Positions 1-9,010 of a DNA stretch of 34,589 nt are shown here, piece by piece. The notes under the pieces are model-generated. The model saw only the letters and a list, made by a program, of their open reading frames with translations. It had not been told where the DNA came from and made no database searches. Source of the stretch: an uncultured bacterium (lineage in GTDB: Bacteria > DUMJ01); the NCBI GenBank assembly GCA_937958695.1, contig CALGNK010000025.1, positions 1-34,589 of the forward strand, written 5' to 3'. The position numbers and the translations under genes were made by a program. The stretch's first letter is position 1. The number at the start of each line of letters is the position of its first letter.

Positions 1-447
1 TTTTCTAAATAACATCACCTCTTAGCAATATATTGGATTTTCTAAAACTCTAAAACCTCTTGTAGCCTAAGTCCTAAAGATAGCCTTACCTCGTTTCACT
101 CCCACAGCCCAACCATAAAAATCTTAATTAATTCATTAAAGTCGCTTTATGATTCCTATTTGGTACTTTCTACGACTCCTCTGATAGATTCTTGCTATCT
201 AATAGTGAGATTATTATAGATACACTTTATGATAAGAAATAGAAATTTAATAATCCTAATATAATTAGAAAGATTACTAGTTGAGTCAAAGGAAAAGCTT
301 AAACTCAAGATCATTAGGTATAAATAATATAGACTAAAAGAAGAATCTCTTAGTGACTAATTAAATTTCTTTCGATATTCAACTTTCAAGGTACAGTCTA
401 GTTCTTATATAAGCCTTATAGCCCTGAATAGGACCTAGGCTAACCTT
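1..447 (-). other. untranslated leader of a leftward stable-RNA (rRNA-like) transcript
   Basis: No convincing reading frame occurs here on either strand. On the minus strand a strong promoter (454-481) fires into this stretch. About 60 nt after the predicted start, a tract near 377-394 reads GTACCTTGAAAGTTGAAT, resembling the boxA-type antitermination segment (CTTTGAAAACT-like) found in leaders and 16S-23S spacers of Gram-positive-type rrn operons. The first transcribed bases can fold into a hairpin (arms 412-416 and 437-441). By inference, a 16S or 23S gene may begin just beyond the left edge. No conserved rRNA start is visible inside the window, so this is tentative; another structured RNA is possible. 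Confidence 0.45.
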
Positions 448-453
448 ACCTAT

Positions 454-481
454 ATTTTACTTCTCTCCCCATATTTGTCAA
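454..481 (-). promoter_or_regulatory. strong sigma-70-type promoter, leftward
   Basis: Read on the minus strand: -35 TTGACA (481-476), a 16-nt spacer and -10 TAAAAT (459-454). The -35 is a perfect consensus. The same TTGACA-N16-TAAAAT architecture precedes the tRNA genes and rpe elsewhere in the window. It drives transcription off the left edge. Confidence 0.65.
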
Positions 482-589
482 GAGAATTTCCGAAAAGACT
501 ATATCATATATTTTAACACAATATCTGCCTAGTAAAAGTGTTACCAAGAACATTTATCCCAAGAGCTATTCTGAACTGCCTCTAAAAAA

Positions 590-600
590 TATGCTAAAAT
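590..600 (+). promoter_or_regulatory. putative extended -10 promoter of the first dehydrogenase gene
   Basis: TATGCTAAAAT contains a TGN extension directly before a TAAAAT -10 hexamer (595-600), about 36 nt upstream of the ATG at 636. No good -35 is seen, which is tolerated by extended -10 promoters. The same ATGCTAAAATT string precedes the pilus gene on the other strand (near 8936). Confidence 0.4.
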
Positions 601-635
601 TTAAGGAGCTAATCCAAATAAGGTAGGTGAAAAAC

Positions 636-1649
636 ATGAAGGCATTAGTATATTATGGTCCAAAGGATATAAGGATATCTGAAATTGAAGAGCCAAAGAT
701 AAAAAAAGGTGAAGTTCTTGTTAAGGTAGAGGCTTGCGGGATCTGTGGCTCAGATGTCCATGGATATCTAGGTATAACTGGTAGAAGAATCCCTCCCATG
801 GTTATGGGGCACGAATTTACTGGCACAGTCCAATACTTAGGAGAAGAGGTAGAGGATATTTCTATTGGTGATAGAGTAGTTATTTATCCAGCAAGATTCT
901 GTAGTAGATGCGAATTCTGCAAGGTTGGATTAACAAATCTCTGTATCAATAGAACTGTATTTGGGGTAATGAATGTAAACGGAGCTATGGCTGAGTATGT
1001 AGCCGTTCCTAAAGAGAATATATTAAAACTACCAGAAAACATAGATTTCATCAAAGGAACTTTCCTAGAGCCGCTCTCAGTAGCTTATAGAGCAGTAAAG
1101 ACCGCTGGGAATGTACTAAATAAAAATGTCTTGATAGTTGGAGCTGGAACTATTGGGCTATTAATCCTTCAAGTAGTAATACTTGGTGGGGCAAGAAATA
1201 TTATAATTTCTGATATAAACGATGAACGTCTTGAGATAGCCAAAAGGCTTGGAGCAGATATTGTTTTAAATCCAGAGAGAGAAGATATAAAAACGTTAGT
1301 ATCTCAAAATATTCCAGATGGAATAGATATTGCATTTGAGGCTGTTGGTTTAGAGGTAACGGTAAATCAAGCCCTTAATAATCTAAAAAATAGAGGAATC
1401 TGTGTATTTGTAGGAAACGCTATGAAAAATATCACGGTAGATATGCAGAATATAGTAACTAGAGAGCTGAGGATACTTGGGACTTATACCTTTACTATAG
1501 AGGAGTTTAAAGAATCAGTAAGCTTACTTGAGAGAATAAATATAAAAGAGATGTTAAGTAAAGTAGTCCCTCTTGAAGAGGGACCTAAGGCATTTGAGGA
1601 ATTAGCTAAGAAGGATAGCAATTTTTTAAAGGTGGTCCTAAGAGTATAG
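636..1649 (+). CDS. zinc-dependent medium-chain alcohol/polyol dehydrogenase
   Basis: A 337-residue MDR-family dehydrogenase (sorbitol/threonine dehydrogenase type), expected to oxidise a sugar alcohol or secondary alcohol with NAD(P). Visible are the catalytic-zinc region CGICGSDVHG followed by GHEF, the structural-zinc cysteine cluster (CSRCEFCKVGLTNLC), and the Rossmann motif GAGTIGLL. The ATG at 636 is preferred because MKALVYYGP matches the usual family N-terminus and AGGTAGGTG lies about 6 nt upstream; a GTG at 627 would add three residues. It stands alone on the plus strand and its 3' end overlaps the convergent aldolase by 12 nt. The exact substrate cannot be assigned; the neighbouring lyxose isomerase and aldolase favour a sugar-derived polyol. 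Confidence 0.88.
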   Translation: MKALVYYGPKDIRISEIEEPKIKKGEVLVKVEACGICGSDVHGYLGITGRRIPPMVMGHEFTGTVQYLGEEVEDISIGDRVVIYPARFCSRCEFCKVGLTNLCINRTVFGVMNVNGAMAEYVAVPKENILKLPENIDFIKGTFLEPLSVAYRAVKTAGNVLNKNVLIVGAGTIGLLILQVVILGGARNIIISDINDERLEIAKRLGADIVLNPEREDIKTLVSQNIPDGIDIAFEAVGLEVTVNQALNNLKNRGICVFVGNAMKNITVDMQNIVTRELRILGTYTFTIEEFKESVSLLERINIKEMLSKVVPLEEGPKAFEELAKKDSNFLKVVLRV

Positions 1650-2543
1650 CCTATCTACACTCCCCTTTATTCCATAAGTCTCTATAAGCTCTCTTATCTT
1701 GTCTGCTACCTTAGCGCAGGCAAAGGATACATCGTTATCGCTTTCTCTTAGCCCATTCTCATAAGCCTGTCTTATCTCTGTCCCTATATTTATCTTTGTT
1801 ATCCCATTTTCTATAGCAAGCTTGAGATATTCTATCTTTATACCAGAACCTCCGTGGAGGACTAAAGGTCTCTGAGTAACCTCTTTTAATCTCTTTAGAT
1901 GCTCTATGTCAAGCTTAGCCGAGATTTTCTTTTGGTCTTTTGCTACACCAGATATCGCACCATGTATATTTCCAATAGCTACAGAGAGCCAGTCAACATT
2001 TGTCTCTTTTACAAAAATCTCTGCAGACTCTACAGAAGTAAAGCCTTTCTTAGAGTAAAATAGTTCTTCATATGGAGGTAAAGGTCCTTTCTCGTGTCCA
2101 AAGACTGCCCCCAATTCTGCCTCAACTGGAATATTTCTGGAATGAGCCATTTCTACAACCTTTTTAGTACAGGCTATATTATCCTCTAGAGGTAATCTAG
2201 AACCATCAATCATAACAGAATGATAACCTAATTCCAAGCCTTCTCTTATAAGTTTCTCCCAGTCAACCAGATTTCCATCCTCGTCTATGATAGGAACATG
2301 GTCAAGATGAAGTCTTGTATAGTAAAGGTCAGCATATTTGTAAAATTCCTCTGATACACTGGCAAAACTCTTAGCCCCAAACTTCTCAACATCAGGGCGA
2401 GATACTTCAACCAATCCAAAAGTCTTCTCTTCTTTTAAGGTATCAACTATAGTCTTTACCATAGGAAGATAAGCGGTATTGAAAGCAGGAATAAGTATTC
2501 CAAGTCTCCATGCCTTATACATTATCTCGTTTACTTCCTTCAT
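1638..2543 (-). CDS. class II (zinc) aldolase, fructose-bisphosphate/tagatose-bisphosphate aldolase family
   Basis: A 301-residue class II aldolase of the FbaA/GatY/KbaY fold, cleaving a ketose phosphate to dihydroxyacetone phosphate and an aldehyde. Family residues are visible: HLDHV with Asp81 and zinc ligand His82, EAELG around Glu142, GNIHG with His194, VLHGGSG with His230 and the phosphate-binding glycines 231-234, and INIGTE near 252-256. It is the last gene of the leftward operon, 3 nt after the lyxose isomerase, which suggests a ketose derived from mannose or lyxose as substrate. Residues that distinguish FBP, tagatose-1,6-bisphosphate and other ketose substrates were not resolved, so no symbol is given. 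Confidence 0.85.
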   Translation of the reverse strand: MKEVNEIMYKAWRLGILIPAFNTAYLPMVKTIVDTLKEEKTFGLVEVSRPDVEKFGAKSFASVSEEFYKYADLYYTRLHLDHVPIIDEDGNLVDWEKLIREGLELGYHSVMIDGSRLPLEDNIACTKKVVEMAHSRNIPVEAELGAVFGHEKGPLPPYEELFYSKKGFTSVESAEIFVKETNVDWLSVAIGNIHGAISGVAKDQKKISAKLDIEHLKRLKEVTQRPLVLHGGSGIKIEYLKLAIENGITKINIGTEIRQAYENGLRESDNDVSFACAKVADKIRELIETYGIKGSVDRLYS

Positions 2544-2546
2544 ATC

Positions 2547-3227
2547 TTAAGCTCCTTTTCTGTAGTCTATAACTAATAGCCTAAACGGTGATTCATCCTC
2601 CTCTATTGTTGGGAATCTACCAATAGGCTCTAGGAATCTATTATCAATGTTATCATCGTTTACAGATGAGACCTCTCCTAAAAGGGTAAAACCGGTTCCT
2701 TTTTCCCCCCAGAATTTATGGTAGACCTTTGGAAATAGCGTTATGCTTTCTCCAGGTGTTAACCTTACAATTGTCCCAGCTGGAGCGGTATAATTTCTTC
2801 CGTCCATTGAAACATAAACTGGTGTATCTGAAAGTCCTCCATCCTCAGTTGAGTTGTAAAGTTGTATCAAAACATTTCCCCCACCTCGATTTATAATATC
2901 TTCCATCTTACTCCAGTGGAAATGAAATGGGGTTATCTGTTCCTCTCTAACTATAAGAATCTTTTCTGCGTATGGCTTTATATATTTCTTTATGTTTAAA
3001 TTTCCATTTCTTATAGTAAAAAGAACTAGACCTTCTCTATAGAAGTCTCCTTTACCAAAATCAGTTATATCCCAACCAAGCATATTATCCCTTATCTCAT
3101 CATACTCTTCCCCTTTGTCCTTCCAATCTTCCGGCGTCCAGTGAGCAAATGGAGGAAGGTGAAAATTCATTCTCTCTATGAAAGCTATAGATTCTCTTAA
3201 GATTCTATTTATCTCAGAACGCTTCAT
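2547..3227 (-). CDS. D-lyxose ketol-isomerase
   Basis: A 226-residue cupin-fold sugar isomerase, interconverting D-lyxose with D-xylulose and usually also D-mannose with D-fructose. The sequence matches the family almost end to end: LPPFAHW near 24-30, LGWDITDFG near 50-58, the metal-site segment TPFHFHW with His102 and His104, Glu109 in MEDIINRGGGN, PGESITL and His170 in VYHKFW, then GEVSSVNDD. The ATG at 3227 is chosen over a GTG at 3236 because GAGGTG sits 6-7 nt before it. It lies between ddl and the aldolase, spaced 13 and 3 nt. With the aldolase and Rpe it could feed lyxose or mannose into central metabolism. Confidence 0.92.
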   Translation of the reverse strand: MKRSEINRILRESIAFIERMNFHLPPFAHWTPEDWKDKGEEYDEIRDNMLGWDITDFGKGDFYREGLVLFTIRNGNLNIKKYIKPYAEKILIVREEQITPFHFHWSKMEDIINRGGGNVLIQLYNSTEDGGLSDTPVYVSMDGRNYTAPAGTIVRLTPGESITLFPKVYHKFWGEKGTGFTLLGEVSSVNDDNIDNRFLEPIGRFPTIEEDESPFRLLVIDYRKGA

Positions 3228-3240
3228 ACTAATCACCTCT

Positions 3241-4188
3241 CTATTTTTTACTCTTCAATGCAGAATATAACATAATCTCTGCAAGGTCTTCATACTCTAT
3301 CCCATAAGCCTTAGCCATAGCAGGAAGATCACTCAGATCAGTCATACCTGGAATAGTATTTACCTCAAGGACATAAGGGTTATCATCCTTATCTGTAACA
3401 AGGTCCACTCTTGAAAAGCCAACACATCCAAGGGACTTATGGGCTAGTATGGCTAATTCTTGAGCCAGTTTATACTTTTCTTCATTCATCCTTGCAGGAA
3501 TTATAAATTCTGTCATTCCAGCTGTATACTTGGCATTATAATCATAAAACTCTTTCTTAGGAACAAGTTCTAAAATTGGTAGGGCAACAATCTCCTCATC
3601 TATCTCTAGAACACCTACTGTTATCTCTCTTCCTTCTATATACTTCTCTACAAAGATATCATGAAATTTTTCTATAGTCTCCCTTATTGTAGGCTCTAGT
3701 TCTTCTTCTTTCTTTATTATACTTACACCTATACTAGAGCCTTCGGAAACAGGTTTTACCACTAAAGGTAAGCCGATAGTCTCAAGAGTCCTAGAGATAA
3801 AACTTTCCACACTTTCATCACTATTCAGGCTTACATACATAGGTGTAGGTATGCCAGATGCTATAAATATCTTTTTGCTTGCAATCTTATTCATAGCAAG
3901 AGAAGAGGCTAGAACTCCAGAACCTGTATATGGTATGTTGAATGTCTCTAAAAATCCTTGAACAGCACCATCTTCACCTGGTTTTCCATGTAGAGCTATA
4001 AATATTACATCTCCATTTAATACTGGTTCCCACCCATCTTCCTTAGGGTCAACTAAGATGGTATTGTATCCTTTCTTTAACAACGCCTCATATATCTTCT
4101 TCCCTGATCTTAAAGATACTTCTCTTTCTCTCGATATCCAACCACAGACAACAATAATCTTCTTATCCTTTAGTAATCTATATTTCAT
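3241..4188 (-). CDS. ddl: D-alanine--D-alanine ligase
   Basis: A 315-residue ATP-grasp ligase making D-Ala-D-Ala for peptidoglycan in the cytoplasm. Visible family segments in order: REREVSLRSG near 20-29, HGKPGEDGAVQG, PYTGSGVLASSLAMNK, PLVVKPVSEGSSIGV, FVEKYIEGREITVG, YDYNAKYTAG and the C-terminal VLEVNTIPGMTDLS that binds magnesium and substrate. The usual N-terminal GG of the GGxSxE motif reads CGW here, a small oddity. It sits in the leftward operon between DUF2232 (18 nt upstream) and lyxose isomerase. A start at the ATG giving MKYRLLKDKK is consistent with family length. Confidence 0.93.
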   Translation of the reverse strand: MKYRLLKDKKIIVVCGWISREREVSLRSGKKIYEALLKKGYNTILVDPKEDGWEPVLNGDVIFIALHGKPGEDGAVQGFLETFNIPYTGSGVLASSLAMNKIASKKIFIASGIPTPMYVSLNSDESVESFISRTLETIGLPLVVKPVSEGSSIGVSIIKKEEELEPTIRETIEKFHDIFVEKYIEGREITVGVLEIDEEIVALPILELVPKKEFYDYNAKYTAGMTEFIIPARMNEEKYKLAQELAILAHKSLGCVGFSRVDLVTDKDDNPYVLEVNTIPGMTDLSDLPAMAKAYGIEYEDLAEIMLYSALKSKK

Positions 4189-4206
4189 AGAATGCCCCTT
4201 TCTACA

Positions 4207-5157
4207 TTAGGTATGCTCTTCTGTCTTTCTAAATCTAAAGATTGTATCAAACATTCCTATCCAGGTTACTATCTGAGAAAAGAAGGGCTGAAAGATGATG
4301 AAAATAAATATAACAATCTTAATCGCCTTAGTTAATCCCCATTTTGAAAACCAAAAATTAACAACTAGAAGCCCGTTAAGAAGAAAAAGGACGCTAAAGA
4401 CAACTTGAAGATTTATACCAATATTGTATGCCAAACTCTTTGGATCTTTTATTCCTATAGCGGTAAATATAAAAGCAAGTAAAAAACCAAATATCGTCAC
4501 TGGAGGAAGTCTTAGATTAGAGAAAGATATCGGAGGTATTTCTATCTTCAACCTCTTTAAAATATGATGGGCAATCCAATAGTTAATACTAGAGATTATA
4601 ACTCCTCCAACCAGAAGCATACTAGGTAGAGCCTGTTTTACAAACTTCATAATTTCCTGCCAATTCTTACTTATTGCATCCAGCTGTTCGGTAGGTATCC
4701 CAAGTTTTTTATACATATTTATAGCGGTCGGAAATGTCTCCTCATACATCTTGAAGTACAGTTCAAAGGTATTTATGCCCATAATTATAAAAGAGAGAAA
4801 GGCTACAAGTATTACCCCACATAGGAATGCCAAAGCTCCCCAAAGAATAGTAGTATTAGCACCCTTACCACTCTTTAGCATATAACCAAAGACTAAACCT
4901 ATAGAGCCGAAACTGGCAGAAAATCCTATTCCATAGAGAGGCTCTGTAAAGAGGATAAGTATAATCCCTGTAACTATAAGAGCCATTATAGCTGTCTTTA
5001 AAGAATGATGAAGAGATAGTATCACTAGAGGAACGGGGAATAGAAAGCTCATAAGTGTTCCTACAAGAGGAATGTAAGATGCCCCCAATGCAAGTATAAC
5101 CATAATAGAGGTCATAAGCCCCGCTTCAGCTATTTCTCTGGTAGAAAATCTCTGCAT
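4207..5157 (-). CDS. DUF2232 (YybS-like) multispanning membrane protein
   Basis: A 316-residue integral membrane protein with about eight hydrophobic segments. The N-terminus MQRFSTREIAEAGLMTSIMVILAL followed by a glycine-rich hydrophobic stretch is typical of the YybS/DUF2232 family, known mainly from Firmicutes and related lineages and of unknown molecular function (transporter-like fold). A soluble loop lies around residues 130-170. It begins 3 nt after the P-type ATPase stop and ends 18 nt before ddl, so it is translated within the same operon. The family assignment rests on overall pattern, not on catalytic residues. Confidence 0.7.
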   Translation of the reverse strand: MQRFSTREIAEAGLMTSIMVILALGASYIPLVGTLMSFLFPVPLVILSLHHSLKTAIMALIVTGIILILFTEPLYGIGFSASFGSIGLVFGYMLKSGKGANTTILWGALAFLCGVILVAFLSFIIMGINTFELYFKMYEETFPTAINMYKKLGIPTEQLDAISKNWQEIMKFVKQALPSMLLVGGVIISSINYWIAHHILKRLKIEIPPISFSNLRLPPVTIFGFLLAFIFTAIGIKDPKSLAYNIGINLQVVFSVLFLLNGLLVVNFWFSKWGLTKAIKIVIFIFIIFQPFFSQIVTWIGMFDTIFRFRKTEEHT

Positions 5158-5160
5158 TTT

Positions 5161-7701
5161 CTATGGTCTCCTAATAAACTTTGCTATCTCTGATATTATA
5201 AACGGGATAAAAGCACAGATGACAATTATATCCAAATCTCCAATAGTAGGAATCACATTGTTAAATATTCTAGCTAACGGAGAGAAGTAAACTGAAACAA
5301 AGAGTAAGCCTAAGGCTCCAAGAATAGAATAAAATAAAAACTTATTAGTAAATAGATTTATCCTATAAAATGGAGTCTCAAAGGACCTAGCAGAAAACAC
5401 CCTGATAAGTTCTGAAATAACAAGCGTCATATATGCAACTGTTCTAGCCTCACTCAGATTATTGCCTTTATATACTAAGAAGAAACTTAGAAGCGTAGCA
5501 AATGCTATAGCTATACTTTGAGTTATTATTACACCCATATGATAGCTCGTAAGCAGAGGCTCCTTCTTACCCCTAGGAGGTCTGAACATTATCTCTTCTT
5601 CTCCTGGTTCCATTCCTAAAGCAAGCGCAGGGAAACTATCAGTAACTAGATTTAACCATAAAAGCTGTAGGGGCAATAGTGGAGTTGGGTAACCCAGAAT
5701 AACAGCCATAAACATGATAAGAACTTCTCCTATATTACAGGAGAGTAGATAAACTACAAACTTCCTTATATTCTCATAAATGGTTCTTCCCTGAAATACT
5801 GCCGAGACCAAGGTTGCGAAGTTATCATCAAGAAGAACCATATCGCTAGCTTCTTTAGCGACCTCTGTCCCTGTCTGTCCCATTGCTACACCTATGTCTG
5901 ATTTCCTTAGTGCGGGTGCATCATTTACGCCATCTCCAGTCATTGCCACTACTTCTTGTTGTTTCTGAAATGCTTCAACTATTCTCAATTTATCTAGCGG
6001 ATTTATACGGGCAAAGACACTTACCTCTTCTATATGTTCTGCTAATTCTTTATCGGAGAATTTGGCTAAGTCGTTGCTTGTAAGGACCTTTCCCTCAGGA
6101 AAGTCCAACTCTTTAGCTATCGAATATGCGGTAACCTGATGATCTCCAGTAATCATTACCGGTCTTATCCCAGCTCTTCTGCAGTTTTCTACCGCCTCTT
6201 TCACCTCAGGCCTAAGAGGGTCTTTAAGACAGAGTAATCCCAAAAATACTAGACCGCTTTCTATTTCCTCATCTGTCTGAGGAAGCTTTTTACTCTTTCC
6301 TTCTGCAATAGCCAATATCCTTAAGCCTTGAGATGCTAGTCCCTCTGCAACAGAAAGAATAGCGGACTTCCTAGCATCTGTCATAGGGACAATTCTATTC
6401 TCTCTTAACAATTCATAATTACATATATCCAGTATAACCTCTACTGCTCCTTTACTGACTATAAGATACTCATTATCGAATTTGTGAACAGTGCTCATCC
6501 TCTTTCTCTCAGAAGTAAAGGAGACTTCATGCACCCTAGGGTACATAGACCTCAAATTGGTTATCATCTCATCTGGCAGCCAAGAAATAAGGGCTATCTC
6601 TGTTGGGTCACCAGAATCTTTGGTCGCATCATTACATAAGACCATTGCCCTTTGAATCTCAAAGGGGACATTATTAGTATTAATATCATTCATTGAAATA
6701 TGGACAGCATCAGTATATATCTCAACAAGCGTCATACGATTCTGCGTAAGTGTTCCTGTTTTATCTGTGCATATGACAGTCACTGAACCAAGAGTCTCTA
6801 CAGCAGGCAAATTTCTAACTACCGCCTTTCTTCTAGCCATCTCCGCTACACCTAGGGCTAAAACTATAGTTACCACCGCGGGTAAACCCTCTGGAATAGC
6901 AGCAACTGCTAGACTAATACTAGTAAGAAACATCTCTTGGAATGGAATTCCTCTTATAATACCCATAATAAGTATTACAAGACAGACACCAACAAATGTC
7001 AGGCCAAGAATCTTCCCTAAGACATCTAATTGAACCTCAAGTGGAGTTTTATCTTTCTTTACCTCTTTTATCTTAGAGGCTATCTGACCTAGCTTTGTAT
7101 TAACACCTGTACTTGTTACCAGAGCCTTAGCTCTTCCTTTTGTAACAGCTGTTCCCATAAAGACCATATTCTCTTCAGTAGGAGATTCACCCATAGATAC
7201 AGAAGTCTTAGCTATGGAAATTGACTCACCTGTAAGGGTAGATTCATCAACCATAAGCCCATAAACTTCAACTAACACACCATCACAGTTAACTTTATCT
7301 CCAGCATCTAAGATCAAAATATCTCCAAGGACAATCTCTCTAGAAGGGATGGTTTGAATCTTACCACCTCTAAGGACTTTACTTGTTGGATTGGCAAGCT
7401 TCTTAACCGCCTCTAAAGCAGATTCAGCCCTACGCTGTTGAACTACTCCCAAAGTAGCATTTAGGATAGTTATTCCCATTATGACTAGGGTATCTATCAA
7501 TTCCCCAAAGAATGCAGAAATAATAGCAGCAACGATAAGAATCAAAACCAACATGCTTTTAAATTGGTCTAAGAATTGAATTAAAAGAGTAGGTTTAGGT
7601 GGGCTAGGTAATTCATTGTAGCCGTAGATCTTTAATCTTCTATTTGCTTCCTCACTACTTAAACCTAAGGATAGATCCAAGTCTTTAAGTAATTCTTCCA
7701 A
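5161..7701 (-). CDS. P-type calcium-transporting ATPase (PMCA/SERCA-like)
   Basis: An 846-residue P2-type cation pump exporting Ca2+ across the cytoplasmic membrane at the cost of ATP. An N-terminal cation-ATPase domain (about 1-60) is followed by the actuator TGES (157-160), PEGLP in M4 (270-274), the phosphorylation motif DKTGTLT with Asp313, and the hinge GDGVNDAP. In the C-terminal membrane block, NIGEVLIMF and LLWLNLVTDSFPALALG match the M5 and M6 calcium-ligand segments of SERCA (Glu, Asn, Thr, Asp positions kept). A TTG start at 7701 is supported by GGAGGG 7-8 nt upstream; an ATG at 7708 is out of frame. It follows the pilus gene by 32 nt and leads the downstream membrane and cell-wall genes. 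Confidence 0.92.
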   Translation of the reverse strand: MEELLKDLDLSLGLSSEEANRRLKIYGYNELPSPPKPTLLIQFLDQFKSMLVLILIVAAIISAFFGELIDTLVIMGITILNATLGVVQQRRAESALEAVKKLANPTSKVLRGGKIQTIPSREIVLGDILILDAGDKVNCDGVLVEVYGLMVDESTLTGESISIAKTSVSMGESPTEENMVFMGTAVTKGRAKALVTSTGVNTKLGQIASKIKEVKKDKTPLEVQLDVLGKILGLTFVGVCLVILIMGIIRGIPFQEMFLTSISLAVAAIPEGLPAVVTIVLALGVAEMARRKAVVRNLPAVETLGSVTVICTDKTGTLTQNRMTLVEIYTDAVHISMNDINTNNVPFEIQRAMVLCNDATKDSGDPTEIALISWLPDEMITNLRSMYPRVHEVSFTSERKRMSTVHKFDNEYLIVSKGAVEVILDICNYELLRENRIVPMTDARKSAILSVAEGLASQGLRILAIAEGKSKKLPQTDEEIESGLVFLGLLCLKDPLRPEVKEAVENCRRAGIRPVMITGDHQVTAYSIAKELDFPEGKVLTSNDLAKFSDKELAEHIEEVSVFARINPLDKLRIVEAFQKQQEVVAMTGDGVNDAPALRKSDIGVAMGQTGTEVAKEASDMVLLDDNFATLVSAVFQGRTIYENIRKFVVYLLSCNIGEVLIMFMAVILGYPTPLLPLQLLWLNLVTDSFPALALGMEPGEEEIMFRPPRGKKEPLLTSYHMGVIITQSIAIAFATLLSFFLVYKGNNLSEARTVAYMTLVISELIRVFSARSFETPFYRINLFTNKFLFYSILGALGLLFVSVYFSPLARIFNNVIPTIGDLDIIVICAFIPFIISEIAKFIRRP

Positions 7702-7733
7702 ATATCATCCCTCCAAATATAATGTAAGGTTAA

Positions 7734-8903
7734 TTATACACTGGCGTCAGACCAAGACTCAACTTGATATTGATCGAAAAGATGAGAGACATGAAAATAG
7801 CCCCAATTCCCGTGAGTTATTGTAAGCGTTTTCTTCACATTTTCTAACCCTATGTATCCCATTTTGGCATATATAGCGCCATTTTCTAAAGTTACATCTG
7901 CCTTCATATTTCCAAAATCTGCATTTTCCTCTGTGTAAATTATACAATTTTTAAAAGTAATCCGAGAATCATTATTATATTTAAGATTTTTCGATATAAA
8001 GGTGACCATTTTAGATCCACCATCTATAGTCATAGCACTAGTATTATTTACATGTATATCTCCATTTACGGTTATACAAAGATTAGTGATGTTTAAACCT
8101 TGTATATTCCTTATATGGAAATCTCCATCTATATATACAAAAGTAGGTCCCTCGGTATTAGTCTGAATCTCTCCAGAATTAAGGGCATTAATAAAAGCGG
8201 TCTCGTTAGAATAAAAATATTTTGACTTAGCTTTATATTCATCAAATTTTATCTCCGGGAAGGAAAGTTTAATAGCTCCAGAAGTTTTTTCATATCCACT
8301 ACTAACGCTAATATTAGGACCTATAGTACCGGTAGCAGAAACATTTCCATTAATAACTATAGGATCTTTACTAGTAATATCCCTATTAGAGTGTATATTA
8401 CCATTGATTATTATATTCCCCCCCTGTCCCGGATTTACACTTAAATTAATATTTCCTTCGCTTGCTAAAGCTTTATCCCATAGACCAGGATACAATATCC
8501 TTATTTCCTTAGTAACCTTTCTTGTAGCCTTTTTATATTTGACATTACAACTTATACGATATTTATGAGGAGAGTTAGAAACTACGTTAAGGTCAACAGT
8601 CTTTATATTGATGTCATTAAAACTAGACTTTAGATAAGCATCTGTATTATTACTACTTAACTCGTTCAAAAAATTTTCATTTAAATTACCTTCCTGATCA
8701 GCCTTCAGTATCCTTGCCTGTGCGTATTCTACCCCTGCCTCTGCATAATAGAATGCCCTATTACTATCTAGATAAAGCTGGGTAGCATTTATCTCCTGAG
8801 TAGATAAAAGCAAAACTCCTGTCAAAAGTATAGTTATTGCCAACATAAAAACTATTGCCAATATAAGGGCTATACCCTCTTTCCCTTTAATCATCTTCCT
8901 CAT
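7734..8903 (-). CDS. PilX-like type IV pilus/pseudopilus assembly protein
   Basis: A 389-residue protein with a type IV pilin-like N-terminus: a short basic leader (MRKMIKGKEG) and then a long hydrophobic helix, IALILAIVFMLAITILLTG, matching the PilX N-terminal domain. A pilin-like AFYYAEAGVEYAQ follows near residues 50-62. The remainder is an exported region rich in Asn, Gly and Thr with repeated beta-strand turns (NGNIHSN, NGNVSA, DGDFHI, NGDIHV), suggesting a beta-solenoid-like surface domain. No other pilus genes are in the window. Starts at 8903 or 8894 (ATG) are both possible; GGGG and GAGGA precede them closely. The function is probably as a minor pilin. Confidence 0.7.
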   Translation of the reverse strand: MRKMIKGKEGIALILAIVFMLAITILLTGVLLLSTQEINATQLYLDSNRAFYYAEAGVEYAQARILKADQEGNLNENFLNELSSNNTDAYLKSSFNDINIKTVDLNVVSNSPHKYRISCNVKYKKATRKVTKEIRILYPGLWDKALASEGNINLSVNPGQGGNIIINGNIHSNRDITSKDPIVINGNVSATGTIGPNISVSSGYEKTSGAIKLSFPEIKFDEYKAKSKYFYSNETAFINALNSGEIQTNTEGPTFVYIDGDFHIRNIQGLNITNLCITVNGDIHVNNTSAMTIDGGSKMVTFISKNLKYNNDSRITFKNCIIYTEENADFGNMKADVTLENGAIYAKMGYIGLENVKKTLTITHGNWGYFHVSHLFDQYQVESWSDASV

Positions 8904-8930
8904 CCCCTTTCAAAATAAATTTACAGAGTA

Positions 8931-8941
8931 ATTTTAGCATA
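8931..8941 (-). promoter_or_regulatory. putative extended -10 promoter of the pilus gene
   Basis: On the minus strand TATGCTAAAAT carries a TGN-extended TAAAAT hexamer (8936-8931), 28 nt before the ATG at 8903. The -35 region is weak. The string is the same as that upstream of the dehydrogenase at 636. Confidence 0.4.
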
Positions 8942-9010
8942 AATCAATATTAATTGCATCAATTAGATGTATGCAACGTATACATTTACGCTATAATTTT
9001 ATTAGACTGA

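Noticed and set aside
1-15. Minus-strand ATG at 15-13 after AAGAGGTG, possible gene start at the left edge
   Set aside because: The ribosome-like string abuts the ATG with no spacing and only five codons are visible, so it cannot be supported.
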